Below, one piece after another: positions 12,023 through 24,600 of a DNA stretch of 64,000 bases; position 1 is the first letter of the stretch; each line of letters opens with the position of its first letter. The notes below the pieces were generated by a model, which had not been told where the DNA came from, did not search any database, and worked only from the letters and a program-made list of their open reading frames with translations. Made by a program: the position numbers and the translations under genes. Source of the stretch: Epiperipatus broadwayi (taxonomy: Eukaryota; Onychophora; Udeonychophora; Euonychophora; Peripatidae); contig JAQFVV010012513.1 in the NCBI GenBank assembly GCA_028023455.1, positions 2,180,001-2,244,000 on the forward strand. Reading direction: 5' to 3'.

Positions 12023-12142
12023 CAATTAAATCACCTCACATGGTTAAGAAATCCAGTACTTCCCTTTGTGAACTAATGTATTTATATATTAGTTCACAGA
12101 GGGCAGTACTGGATTTCTTAACTATGTGGGGTGATTTAATTG
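12023..12142. repeat. 120-bp near-perfect hairpin (MITE-like)
   Basis: The left arm starts 'caattaaatcacctcaca' and the right arm ends with its reverse complement 'ggtgatttaattg'. The arms include 'aagaaatccagtact' and 'agtactggatttctt' and meet at about 12083 in 'aactaatgta tttatatatt agtt'. Only a few mismatches are present over about 58 bp of stem. It is most simply a palindromic MITE or fold-back remnant; a miRNA-type precursor is a weaker alternative because of the AT-only loop and near-perfect stem. Confidence 0.85.
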
Positions 12143-13834
12143 GTTAATATATATATATATAAGGTATACATTTTAACTTGTAAAGGAAATGTCAAGTGAC
12201 AAAAGTTAGACATTGTACATTGTTATTGATATTGGGATTGTCTAAGTGTTGACTGGTTTTTAATGATATATTGAACCAGGCCCGTTTAATAGAGATTGCT
12301 TAATTGAGTTTACATCTTATTTAACATAATTTTAAATTTTATATTTTTAATATTATGGAAAATGGACCAGCTCTTCAAGCAGAGGGGAGAATCCCATTGA
12401 TAGCATAAACCATCAATGATACCCAGCTTCAGATCAAGCCATGCAAAGCATAACATGATCACATTTTCAGACTATGGTCCACCTCAGCTGCTAGATTCAA
12501 ACCTCTGCCATCCAAAGCATTTTATTTATTTTGAGGATCAACCCCAAGTGCCAGCCAAACATAAATTATATAATCAGCATGCTTTGGGTAACAGAAGCAC
12601 AATCCAGTACTTGAGATATCCCATGACTAGCTCACACTCTGTCTCAGATTCCAGCATATTATATCATGCAGTGATGAGAAAGAGAAAATAGACAAACTAA
12701 CCATTAAAGCAAACATTAATATTTAATAATTTTCCAATATAAAATAACAATAATTTTTTACATAAGAAAATTTTAAATGAATACTTTAGGCTATAGTTAT
12801 AATAGTCCATTAATTAAAGTTCATTTCATTTAAAATTAAGTGTGTACACAGCTATTTAAAAGTATATTTACCCAGGTTTTATTTTGTGCAGATTGTACAA
12901 TGGTTTTACTTTCCAACCAGTTGGTTTTTTGGTCTCTATCAAAGGTTCCAGGACTTTCCTTCCAGGTTTATGTCAAATAATGAGAGAGAGGGTATGTGGC
13001 AGCTTTTACTTCATAATCTCAGCATTAATTTCAGGTCCTGGTTCAGTGGGATAGTGGATGGCTGAGCACTTGGGGCATAAAGCCCTGTCAGATGCTTCTA
13101 TGGCTTATGCAGCCTCTCCACTAATGTTGACTGCAGCAGTAATGATTGGCTTGTTACTACATTTACAATTTCTTAATATTCTGCATTCTTTAGAAAGAAC
13201 CCAAACTCCAGACTAATAACAAATTGATGGCTGAAATAACTTGATCACAAAATGCAAAGCAGACTGTATAGCAATAACATGAAACTGACTGACACACAAT
13301 AACCAAAATGTAACTTTTATAACTTAATGCTCATTGTTTTACTTTATCTTGGCTTGAATCTGTCTTTTAATTAAGTTTAAATTTCTTTAATTAATTGATT
13401 TTTACATTTAATTTAATTTTAATATATTCCGTTTCATCTAAACAATCTCCACAAGATAGTTTACAATCTTTTTTTAAATTAATACAATTTAATCAGTAAT
13501 CTTTTAAATTAATTACATTTTTGAAAAGTTTATTTTACAAACAAATTTTTACAGACTAATTTTATTCTAAATTTTACATATTTATTTAACTTTTACTTTA
13601 TAAAAGCTCTTTTCTTTTATAAGAGAGAGAAAAAAGTTTTAACCTATCTTTAATTCTATTATACATTGCTCTCCCTCATGAAAAGAAGTTTTATTCTAAA
13701 AGAAAAATATGAAGCAGTATTTTTATATTTTTAAATTTTTGTTTTAAAAAAAAAAATCTTTAAGCCACTTATAATTTACCTTTTTCTGAAAAAATTACAA
13801 ACATTTAATGCTGTTCAATAGTGGTACAATATAT
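12143..13834. other. Unidentified sequence with two richer-GC patches
   Basis: 12355-12695 and 12880-13190 are less AT-rich than their surroundings. The first holds an open frame of 91 codons (12416-12691, +) with a plausible amino-acid mix (His, Pro, Gln, Tyr), but I recognise no domain and see no splice context that would make it an exon. The second read on the - strand gives a short phrase PLIETKKPTGWKVKPLYNLH which I cannot assign. 13300-13834 is plain AT-rich DNA. Confidence 0.3.
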
Positions 13835-15248
13835 TGTAACAATCCGGAAAAAGGAGACTTACCGTAAACTGCACTACGGGGCGCCATCTAGGCGTTTGAA
13901 CCTAGAAAAATTTATAAAGTAGGCAGATACGTAAGTCAAAAAAAATATATATATATTTTTTTTATTTTGATTCCGGTCGTTAGCCCATGTCACTAGCCCA
14001 GTGGAACAGCAGAGATTAAATAATATAATATCTTATCTAATTAGATGTCAACATTAAAAAATAAATAAAATAAGCCACTGCCAGTAATTAACATACAAAC
14101 ATTTATTTATGCACATATATATAAGATTTAAAATTATTTTAGTATTAGTTTACATTTTAACATTTAACATTATTTTTAACTTTGATTTTTGACTTTAATT
14201 TACCTTTAATTACTATTATATTCTAATTTTACATTTTAATTAAGTTCACACAGATAAATTTAGGAAAGCTTGTTTATAATATTGAATATAGATCAGTTAC
14301 ATAGATTTCACGGTCAACAACATTTCAAAGTAAACATAAACGATCAAAATACAAAATTATTGATTACTGACAATTGCAGAGGGAAATTTCTACATAACCC
14401 AATAGTATTCATCATAAGATACTCGCATTGTCACCAATAACTTAAAAGACATCCGAATAAATACATTTTAGATACTCACCGTAAGGTATCATTATTTATC
14501 GAATGTCTATATATCTTGATCAAATATGAAAATGCAAAACATAGTTAACCGATAAACAATCCATGCAAGCGTCTATAAACAACTTAAGTTTAATGCATTT
14601 TTATTTAGAATCGAGTATGAATATTACATAGATTTGCATTGAAATTAAAATATTCTATCCCTGTTTAACCTTAGGCTAAAATTCGCCATCAAACTGTCAT
14701 CAATCCATCTGATATATCGATGTATTCAATGTAATACGAAATACGGCAGCACCAAAAGAATTAAGAAAGACATTGACTCTCAATCAGATAGGAATATTAC
14801 ATCTATCTAACGAGAAGAACAATAAAAAAAAAACTCCATAGAAAGGAACTGCGTTCTCCGTCTTATAATTCTTTCCATAGGCAAACGGGTGAGTGCGGCG
14901 TATATATAAACGATTCTGCCAGTAGTGAATCTCCGATTACATCTACTAACTACATCAATATATCCAATCCATTGACCCAATCTAACAACGACATAAATAA
15001 CCTAAGATTACCCTCCCCTAATATAACTTTACAAATCTATACAGCCATTCACGCCCGACTTAAGTTTAACATTTATATAATTTAACTTAACAGAAAACAG
15101 AAATTATAAATAAACTTAAAGAACAAAATTAAATAAATGGAAATGATTTTAAATAAATAAATAAAAAATACATCAAATAACATTTTAACTACTTTAGTCA
15201 GATAGGAAAATAATGCAATTATTTTAAATACGAAAAGTTTTTAACTTA
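13835..15248 (+). repeat. Left inverted arm of the fold-back element
   Basis: It matches the right arm in reverse complement along its whole length, from the TGTAAC tip to 'gtttttaac' near 15240. The high similarity of the arms suggests recent insertion or arm homogenisation. Confidence 0.85.
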
Positions 15249-16001
15249 ATGTTCATTAATTGTAAAGTTCTTACGGTTTTAAACAGTTCATCTTTATTAG
15301 TTGCTTGCCCTGAGCGTGAATTCCCATGCTCCTAAAATTGGTATCTGTTGGCCAATTTATTTATCCATCCGGAGTTTTTCTTTAACTTATCCTCAATGTA
15401 GAAAAATGATAGTTCATCCTTTTCTTTCTTAGCAAAGCTGAAGGGATTGAAGGCGTCTTTTTCAATCCCTTCTCCTTCACTTCCGCACTAACACATCTCT
15501 CTCACATCGTAATAATCATTCACTGCACTGATTAATACTTTCCAAATTTCCTTTTATATTAATGTGAAGGATTGAATTTACATTACTCACCGATGCGATG
15601 GTCCTTTCGCTGCGGTCCGATTCCATAGGGATTTCTTCTTATTTGCTAACAGTTTCTATGTTTTCCTACTGACTGGTGTTTTTACATTTAAATGCTGAAG
15701 GCTGGTTTACATTTAACTAATAACATCATTTCCATTTCTGATTAATTAACCTGTTTTCCAAATCAAAAATATATTTAAAGATAAATTTAAAGATATAATT
15801 TCATCTCCAAATCTTTTAAAATTTAGTTTTAAAATACTTTTCTTTAATAAAGTTTTATTTTAATAATTTTTCATTATCTGTGCGATTTAATATATAAGAG
15901 TTTAAGATGATATTTAATTTCAATTTTAATTCTTAAAGAAAATTTTAAATGCGAACTTTTAATTTACTTTCATGTTTAATAAATTTAAAAAAAAACAAAC
16001 A
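15249..16001. other. Spacer of the fold-back element
   Basis: Mixed sequence without an open frame longer than expected by chance. A small inverted word pair 'gaagggattgaa' and 'ttcaatcccttc' lies at 15441-15472. It has no recognisable transposase. Confidence 0.5.
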
Positions 16002-16370
16002 TGTAACGAGCCAGCTCATTACATTGCAGATCAGAGAATTTGACTTCGTAAACACTACGGGCCATCGGCATTTGAACCTGAAAAATTATAAAGTAGGCAA
16101 CGTAAGCAAAAAAAATTTAATTTGATTCGGCGTTAGCCCAGCACAGCTCAGTGGAATAGCGAGATAATAGAACTAAGGTATATATATATAAAAAAATAAA
16201 ATAAGCCACTGCAGTAATTACGCACAAATTTATTGCACGTATATATAAGTTTAAAACTATTTTAGTATTACTTTACATTTAACATTTAACATTATTTTTA
16301 ACTTACCTTAGATTTAATTTACATTTTAATTCTATATATTAAAGTTTACATTTAAAAGGCACAGATGGGA
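16002..16370 (+). repeat. Diverged third copy of the arm tip inside the fold-back element
   Basis: Starting with TGTAACGAGCC, this block follows the left arm 13835-14245 in the same orientation and order ('gtaaac', 'cactacggg', 'tttgaacct', 'aaattataaagtaggca', 'aaataagccactg', 'tttacatttaacatttaac'). It has many small deletions and substitutions, far more than separate the two main arms. It stops matching near the 'cacagat' word. Confidence 0.8.
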
Positions 16371-16409
16371 TTATAAAACTAATATATGCTAACACGGTAC
16401 AAGATTACA

Positions 16410-17807
16410 GGTTAAAAACTTTAGATTTAAAATAATTGCATAGTCCTATCTGACTAAAGTAGTTAAAATGTTATTTGTGTATTTTTATTTATTTTTTAAA
16501 ATCATTTCCATTTATTTAATTTTGTTCTTTAAGTTTATTTATAATTTCTGTTTTCCGTTAAGTTAATTATATAAATGTTAAACTTAAGTCGAGGGTGAAT
16601 GGCTGTATAGATTTGTAAAGTTATATTAGGGGAGGTAATCTTAGGTTATTTATGTCGTTGTTAGATTGGGTCAATGGATTGGATATATTGATGTAGTTAG
16701 TAGATGTAATCGGAGATTCGCTACTGGCAGAATCGTTTATATACGCCGCACTCACCCGTTTGCCTATGGAAGGAATTATAAGACGGAGAACGCAGTTCCT
16801 TTCTATGGAGTTTTTTTTTTTTTGTTCTTCTCGTTAGATAGATATAATATTCCTATCTGATTGAGAGTCAATGTCTTTCTTAATTCTTTTGGTGCTGCCG
16901 TATTTCGTATTACATTGAATACATCGATATATCAGATGGATTGATGACAGTTTGACGGCGAATTTTAGCCTAAGGTTAAACAGGGATAGAATATTTTAAT
17001 TTCAATGCAAATCTATGTAATATTCATACTCGATTCTAAATAAAAATGCATTAAACTTAAGTTGTTTATAGACGCTTGCATGGATTGTTTATCGGTTAAC
17101 TATGTTTTGCGTTTTCATATTTGATCAAGATATATAGACATTCGATAAATAATGATACCTTATGGTGAGTATCTAAAATGTATTTATTCGGATGTCTTTT
17201 AAGTTATTGGTGACAATGCGAGTATCTTATGATGAACACTATTGGGTTACGTAGAAATTTCCCTCTGCAATTGTCAGTAATCAATAATTTTGTATTTTGA
17301 TCGTTTATGTTTACTTTGAAATGTTGTTGACCGTGAAATCTATGTAACCAATCTATATTCAATATTATAAACAAGCTTTCCTAAATTTATCTGTGCGAAC
17401 TTAATTAAAATGTAAAATTAGAATATAATAGTAATTAAAGGTAAATTAAAGTCAAAAATCAAAGTTAAAAATAATGTTAAATGTTAAAATGTAAACTAAT
17501 ACTAAAATAATTTTAAATCTTATATATATGTGCATAAATAAATGTTTGTATGTTAATTACTGGTAGTGACTTATTTTATTTATTTTTTAATGTTGACATC
17601 TAATTAGATAAGATATTATATTATTTAATTTCTGCTGTTCTACTGGGCTAGTGACATGGGCTAACGACCGGAATCAAAATAAAAAAAAAAATTATTTTTT
17701 TTTTGACTTACGTATCTGCCTACTTTATAAATTTTTCTAGGTTCATATGTCTAGATGGCGCCCCGTAGTGCAGTTTACGGTAAGTCTCCTTTCTCCGGAT
17801 CGTTACA
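16410..17807 (-). repeat. Right inverted arm of the fold-back element
   Basis: It is the reverse complement of 13835-15248. Examples are 'agtcctatctgactaaagta' at 16442-16461 against 15193-15212, and the GGCGCC-containing tip at 17757-17807. Confidence 0.85.
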
Positions 17808-17896
17808 ATATATATATATTGTAATGGGCTTACATGATATTACATTAAAAGTGCAATATAGTTTTACATTTTCATTTAATGTGTCAATACTAAAAT

Positions 17897-18227
17897 CTTA
17901 AAAATAGCAGAGATATTTTTTTTATATTAAATGCTTTTATTGACTGTATACTAAAAAGACATAAAATAATTGTTTCTTCAATCACAATTGGAGATTTTAG
18001 GTTTAACTTGAAATAAAAGCATGGAGGGTGGTGTCCAAAAATTAGTTAAATCAATCCCTATTTTTATAACATAGAATTCAGTTGATTTCTGGATGTCTTT
18101 CCCATGCTTTTATTTCAAGTTAAAGCTAAAAACTCCAATTGTAATTAACAAAACAATTATTTTATTTCTTTTTAGTGCCCAATCAATAAAAGCATTTAAT
18201 ATAAAAAAAAATCTCTATTATTTTAAG
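17897..18227. repeat. 331-bp palindromic MITE
   Basis: The arms meet near 18062. The left arm runs 'cttaaaaatag', 'atattaaatgcttttattga' and 'tttaacttgaaataaaagca', and the right arm gives the reverse complements, ending 'tattattttaag'. A 'ggtgtccaaaaattagtt' word near the centre recalls mariner-type terminal repeats, but this is only a weak hint. A related single arm lies at 6615-6760. Confidence 0.75.
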
Positions 18228-18957
18228 AAAAAATTGTGCCTAGTATTATCATAAATAAATTTGATTTGTTATTATTGTGAGCATTACTTATTAAAAATAT
18301 ATAGAAAAAAATAACCACCAGTTCACAAAATTATGAAAATAAAATTATTTACATTTAAATTACAAATGGTATCTGAGACTGCAACTCTAAGAAAAATCCA
18401 AACTAATTTGAATTTTGCAAAATACAGACAATCCTAGGAAGGTACTGAAACAGAAAATTATTTAATTAAAAATATTCTATGAAATTAAGGCATATAAAAA
18501 TTGTATGTGATATTACATAGTAGTTGTAGCTGTTGAGGGTTAAAATTTCAAAAAAAACATACCATGTTGGTTGATGTATGTTAATGAGCAATCCACTTAT
18601 GTTTATTTATTATATGAATTATCACATGTTAATAATTGCTTAATTGCTTTATTTTGGAACGCACCATAAGCCTTATTTACCTTTATTTTCATACTTTTCA
18701 ATTATACTTTTTGATGGAAGCAGTAAACAATTTTTAATCAAATCTTTAAAATGTTGTCATTTTTTTTAGATACAGTAATGAAAATGTATGATTTAAATTT
18801 TGCTTTCTTTCTAATAATATATATTTTTAGTAGGGAAAAAGTTGTTTTTAATCAAATATCTTGATTTAGATAAATAAAATTCAAAATATGAAAATATTTT
18901 TTGAAATAATAAGCAATTTGCCAATTAAAAAGAACAAGAAAAATATTATTTACGTTA
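18228..18957. other. Unannotated AT-rich sequence
   Basis: No gene, repeat or structure that I can support. Confidence 0.5.
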
Positions 18958-19064
18958 TTTTTTTTCTCATGTGTCATAGCATCAGCCAGAAAGTGAACCC
19001 GCTAACCTAGGACAACTGCTTGTAAAGCAGCTGTCGCTGATCTCTTGACCACCAATGCTTGACT
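18958..19064 (-). mobile_element. tRNA-derived SINE-like repeat, copy 2
   Basis: On the - strand it shows the A-box region TGGTGGTCAAGAG, an anticodon arm built on GCTGCTTTACAAGCAG, a B-box-like GGTTCACTTTC and the shared end TGATGCTATGACACATGAG followed by an A-run. It is nearly the same as the copy at 21042. The tRNA-like body places it among pol III-derived repeats. Confidence 0.75.
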
Positions 19065-19254
19065 ATTATTTACATTATTGATAGTAGACAATTTGTGTTT
19101 GACATGATATACAATTTTAGCACAATATTTTTTTTTATAAAAATAATGTATTCAAACAAAAGCTTTATGTAAACATTACATACCATATTACTTTGAAGTT
19201 AAGCAGCATTTTTATTCAAATTTTAAATCGTAAAATTAGAAACATAGCTTAAAT

Positions 19255-19640
19255 TCGAAGTGAAAATTTTAACATCTTATTTTTTCCCATCTTGCATTTC
19301 CCAATAATCATGTCTTTGCATTATATTATATGTATGTGCATAGTATCACAATCCATGTTAGCAATTTATTCATGATCCCCATTCATAGCAGCTGTATAGA
19401 ATCACACTGTATTTGTCCGTTTTTAATTTTGAGCTTTTTTATTGCCCATACTAATTTTAACTGAATATTTTGACAACTTATTTCTTCCAATCTCACATTC
19501 TTCAAAAATCATGACTTTGATTTATGCTGTACAATTCACATCATATTACAATCATAGATAGCAGCTTTGTAGAATTGTGTGGTATTTGGAAGTATTTTCA
19601 TTTTCAACTTTTTTATTACCTATTCACATCAATTAAGGTT
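19255..19640. repeat. Diverged tandem pair, period about 200 bp
   Basis: The block from 19255 ('ttttaacatcttatttttt', 'aataatcatgtctttgcatt', 'agcagctgtatagaatcaca') recurs from about 19455 ('ttttgacaacttatttctt', 'aaaatcatgactttgattt', 'agcagctttgtagaattgtg'). The units keep the same order over about 170 bases. It is an old tandem duplication with no coding sign. Confidence 0.65.
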
Positions 19641-21041
19641 AATGCTTTACATACAATACTCAATTCAAAAGAAAATGTATATTAGTTCCTATTTAAGTAA
19701 ATCTTTATTTTTTTTTATTTTTACATACTGTACTTATTATAAAATCATTTTTAGTCCCCCCCCCCCCAATTTTTCCAGCTTAAAATCCTATTGCCATTTA
19801 AATTCCAGGGTGATTTGTAATCGAAGTATTACAATATTTATTAAGGAAATCATTGCTTCTACTGCGTTTACAGTTTTCACATCATTGGTAATGTTGACTT
19901 TCACATTTCTTATGAAATGTTAAAGATATAAATGTTAAATAAAAATCAATTTCTAATTTAAATATATCTTTACAAAAAAATAAAGCAAAAACAATTTTGA
20001 ACTTTATTCAGCCCTACATAATAAGAATTGTAATAATTATCCCAAACCACAAAGAAGACATCTATTTTTGTTTACCAGAGAGGTTTGGATTAATTCCGAT
20101 TCCAAAATGTTTATAAATATTTTTATTAACATTTTTAATATCTTTGCTTTGTAAAAGTCAAATTTCGTTCTCTCTGATCTAATATATGTGTATATAAAAG
20201 CAAAATTTAATTTTTCACATTATTATTGCTAAATTTTGAAGAGCAGTAATAAAGTCGAAATTATTTTGAATCAATTTGTTTTACTTATTCCTCACTATTG
20301 GTTTTCAAACAGATTACAAAATGTTAAAATAAATAACAATAAAGAACAAAAAATTCAATTCTGATTAGATGAAAATAAAAAAGTCTATGGCAAAGTCGTT
20401 ACTTTTATAGATAACGCAAAATCTATTCTTTTGAATGAATCATGCCAGATAATTTGATATGACGTTGAATAAATCAATATCAAAAAACCATTTGTAAAAT
20501 CAAGGCGCCTTTTGTTTGGGCGTATTTACTTTATTTGAAATACATTTTCTTTCGTAAATAATTGTGGCTCTTTAAGTCATTTTTTATATTATTATTCTTT
20601 GTTGTTTTTTTTTTTTTAATTTTTGAAACTACCTAAGATATTTAAAATGGAAAAAAAAATCTTTGAAGTGAAAAAGTTAAAATGTGACCATTTCTCAGTA
20701 TAAAAGAGATTTTCTTTTAACCTAATGGCAAATAAATAAATAAATAAACTTATAATGTTATTATTTTTAAAAATACTTAAAAATATGAAAAAGTATGAAA
20801 AATACTTCATTGAATTATAAACTAAGCCCAGGTTTCTGTTACTTGAATAAATAATTATATATATTAACTTATTAGCGAACGTCAACTTTCCATTAACGCA
20901 ATTTATTTTAGCAACTTAATATTTAAAGTTGGAACACAAATTTTATTTATCCTTTATTTGATTTAGATATACGCACATATATATATCGTTATGGGTTGTT
21001 TAGTTTTTAAAGAAATGTTATTTACAGCTATAAAAAAATTT
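19641..21041. other. Unannotated AT-rich sequence
   Basis: It contains a C-run at 19755-19767 and a (TTTA/AAAT)-type patch near 20730. The open frames are chance products of AT-rich DNA. Confidence 0.5.
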
Positions 21042-21142
21042 TGTCACGCATTGGTGGTCGAGAGGTCAGCGACGGCTGCTTTACAAGCAGTTGTCCCGGG
21101 TTAGCAGGTTCGCTTCCCGGTTGATGCTATGACACATGAGAA
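21042..21142 (+). mobile_element. tRNA-Val-like SINE repeat, best copy (copy 3)
   Basis: The tRNA-like features are clearest here: A-box-like TGGTGGTCGAGAGG (21051-21064), anticodon stem GCTGC/GCAGT around loop TTTACAA (anticodon TAC, valine-type), and B-box-like GGTTCGCTTCC (21107-21117) inside a CCGGG...CCCGG arm. The arm is longer than in a real tRNA ('gttagcag' inserted), so it is a SINE-like derivative and not a tRNA gene. It ends TGACACATGAGAACA plus T-rich DNA. Confidence 0.8.
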
Positions 21143-21214
21143 CATTTTTTTTTTGACGTTTAAAGAACCTGTATTAAAAGCAAAAATAATTAGAACATTT
21201 CAATTACTCTAATT

Positions 21215-21665
21215 TACAGATTATTACTACAGATGGAAACATAATGGATGAATTTAATCATGGAATTATATTTGGATGGAGTGCTTTTGGTAGAAATAAT
21301 ATTAAAAGGAAATTTATGTGTTTGAAAGGAAAGATTTTTTAAATGTGTATGACCAGTTCTTACTTATGGATCTGAGACATGATCACTTAACAGAAGAATA
21401 CTGCAGAGACTACAGACCACTCAACGAAGTATGGAGAAATGTATGTTAGTTGTAACAAGAAGACATTGAAAACAAAACCCATGGTTGAGAGAAAAAGCAA
21501 GCATTACTAACATCATTGAAATAATTAAGAGACTGACTTTAAGTTGGGTGAACATATTTCTAGAAGAGATGGTAAAAGATGGTCAGTTGAACTAGAGACT
21601 CATAAAGAGAGCATATGTGAGATGGATGAATGAAATGATGAGGTGTGTTGGGGTGATGTGGCATC
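21215..21665 (+). mobile_element. RTE-clade LINE C-terminal relic
   Basis: It follows the RTE copy at 2465-2960 in order: 'cagatggaaacataatg' (TDGNIM), 'ggatggagtgcttttggtag' (GWSAFGR), 'cagttcttacttatgg' (LTYG), 'gagaaaaagcaagcattact', and 'gtgagatggatgaatgaaat' (VRWMNEM). Frame breaks are frequent. It starts about 70 bases after the tRNA-like repeat at 21042, without an obvious link. Confidence 0.8.
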
Positions 21666-21669
21666 TTAA

Positions 21670-24600
21670 AATAGAATATATGGCATAATCTGATACAATC
21701 TGATATGTGGCAACAAACAACGTTAAAATTCTATGCAATAAATTGTGCAATTAATTATGACCATAATAATAATATTAATGCAAAAGGAAATTACTCAAGT
21801 ATATTATATTCTGAATCATTGTGAGTTCTTAAAATAAATAATTATATCTGTACTGTGCAAATATTATGTTTATTTTGGTATCTGTCAATCATGCATTTGT
21901 GATGGTGAATAAATCAACATAACACAAAGTTTTATAAAAACAAGTTTAACAAATTGTATTACTCTATACATTTAAAAGAAACTATATACACTATTTACAG
22001 TAATCCTTAATAAAACCTTACAAATATAAAGCTAATTTAGATAAATTGAGTTACATTTTTCCACATTATAAAAAAAAATACAATAAATCAACAAGTAAAT
22101 AAGCCTTTACTTCTACTTATGTACTATTTATGGCACATTTATTTAAAATATATTACAAATTTAAGACTATTCTTATAATCTAATAAAAAATATATCTATT
22201 AATTAAACATAGAGATACCATATGGTTTTTATAAGTGTACATGAAAAATATAAAATATGAAATTCTTAAATAATACTCATCTTTAAAATAGGTTCAAATA
22301 TTTTTACAATAAATAAATTAAACGCATCTAATACAATACTGTTAGTATTATTTTAATATTTTTTCTTGGTTCATTATATAAATAAAATTGACTTTAATAT
22401 AATAATAATATTGGTGTTCTCCATATTTTGCTTGGTACTACTCTATAAATAAAAATCCTTATATGTGTGTTTTATGTATGCTTAAAATATAAAATAACAT
22501 TCATAAAATACAAGCATGCATTCTATTTTGTGTTGTGCATTTTTGGCTGTTTTATTTCTTAAAAATATGCTTTAACAAGTAAAATCAAAATATCAACATT
22601 ATTCAAAAATCTCGTGAATAGTTATTATCTCTTTTATTTTTGTTTTAAAAAATAGTTTAATAAAAATATGAAAAATATCTACGATTCTTTATTATTCACT
22701 GTTAGCAATTACATTCAATCTCATTTGTATTTGACCTTAACCTAAATCAAAACAAAAAAAAACCTATCTCACCCTTTTTCAAAATAACAATACTACAATT
22801 CGAAATTATTCATTATTTTCTTTCATAAAATACAATGCTATACATAATAACTGTTGAAATTAAGATAGTGGTACAATGCATAGAACCTGAAAAAATAACT
22901 AGAGTAAAGACTCAATGGTATAAAATATATTAGATAAGCTACATAGAAACAGTGTGAATGAAGAGGTATGACTTCTCTATTTAATACCCTCAAATATAAG
23001 AATAATGTCCATGCTATTTATTTAGCACTCACTTGATCATTTTAAAATACAAAATATCAAGAAAAACACTGTTCATGGAAAATATATTCAAGACACAGGG
23101 CTATGTTATCTGTACTTGAAGAAACTACTAAGATAACAATATACATTACTTTCCTATTTTCTCCATAGATCCTACATATAAGCATCCAAAGGTTTCTTTA
23201 TATACTCCCAAAGTCACTATCGATTAAAACTTCACAACAGATTTAACAACCTACATCACAAAAATAACTAGCATTATTCCAAATAACAAACAAAATTTGC
23301 ATATGACTTTAACAATCTAAAACCACTACAAGAAAATGTTTTATTCACTTCAAAAAAACAACCTCAGCAATAATAGTACAAATGATTTTGTTTTAAAATA
23401 TTAAAATCAATATTCAAAATATTTCCAAAATAAAGTTCATCCATTAAAGAATCATATAAAATTATGAGTATCAATAAATTATATTACATTGGTAATATAA
23501 AAGAAAATGTATGCATATGTTTCTAAAATCATAGCTTATATTTGAGAAAATAATAAAGTTTTATGTGTAATTAATGCACACACACACATGTTTATATATT
23601 TATATAACAAAGCAATATCATAAAAATATTCCAAGAAATTTTAGAAAATAACAATAAAATATACATCATAGAAAATTAATAAATTTTATAAAGCTTACCT
23701 AGTGACCTTTACACTTGTCAGTCATTATTATAGAAGTCTTCTGGTCCAATATTTAACATAAGAAAACATGTTAATTAATAATAACATTCATTCAGCATAA
23801 CACTATCATACCTTTAAAATGTTTATGAAAAACTTTACAAAATATTCTTTAAAATATTAATTTTGTTAGAATAAATAAAAATATTTTAAGTTTAACCTTT
23901 CCTACCCTAACACTAATAAAAACTTAATACTACAATTAATATGTAAAATGATAATAATATTATAATTACTAAAGCTCCAATTCTTTCTTCTCTTCAAAAA
24001 GTCAATTTTAAAAAGTGTTGGCACATTGTTGCTAAGCGACACTACCATCCAAAAGATTTTTATTTTAAAAAAATAAGAGAGCTCTTTTTTTCCTCCCAGT
24101 GCGCAGTTGTTCACAAGTAAAAAAATATAATGATGTCGACTTTTAAAATCCAAAAATATTTGAAAATTGGCTGTTCATCCTGTTATGAAAGTCTTTTAAA
24201 TCATAGTCCTATCTCAGGATAACAGCTATTTGAGGTGATATCACTTGGAAAAGGTTTTATAAATAATCTCCGGAGTATTTCCCATTTACTTGGATCATAT
24301 TGGCTTTAGATGCATCATTGTCAGCGATATAAACTTAACACATATATTTATGGAAAATATGTATTTTTATATTCCATTCAAAATATTATTTTAGAGTAAT
24401 GCAGATATATAGTTTTTTATAATGGTTTATTTTGTTAGTCAACATAATATTTATTCTTTTAATTATCCATTTATTTATTTTTTCTGATGACTAATTTAAA
24501 AAACAGTTTTTATAATATTAAATAATTTATGGTATTTTTAACAATACTTTGTCATAAAGTTTATATCTGTAATAATGTTGGTTTTTTACTTTCAATCATT

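Larger units (their letters stand above)
13835..17807. mobile_element. Fold-back element with about 1.4-kb inverted arms
   Basis: The left arm (13835 to about 15248) is the reverse complement of the right arm (about 16410-17807), with only scattered differences. The tips read TGTAACAATCCGG at the left and CCGGATCGTTACA at the right. The shared blocks include 'cagtttacggtaagtctcct' and the words around 'ggcgcc'. The spacer of about 1.16 kb has no transposase frame. Both outer flanks are 'caatatat'-type AT palindromes, so the target duplication cannot be read with certainty. This is the structure of a fold-back (Galileo-like or long-TIR, non-autonomous) DNA transposon; an inverted pair of LTRs is an alternative because the tips begin with TGTAAC. 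Short open frames in the arms, such as 16666-16860, are incidental. Confidence 0.8.

Noticed and set aside
16666-16860. 64-codon open frame
   Set aside because: It lies inside the fold-back right arm and has no motif; the equal segment in the left arm offers no further support.
13835-17807. DIRS or LTR retrotransposon
   Set aside because: The tips start TGTAAC as in many LTRs, but there is no reverse transcriptase, integrase or tyrosine recombinase frame, and the main repeats are inverted; left as a minor alternative.
21042-21142. Functional tRNA-Val gene
   Set aside because: The T-arm region is expanded and no proper acceptor stem pairs; repeated copies point to a SINE-like repeat.
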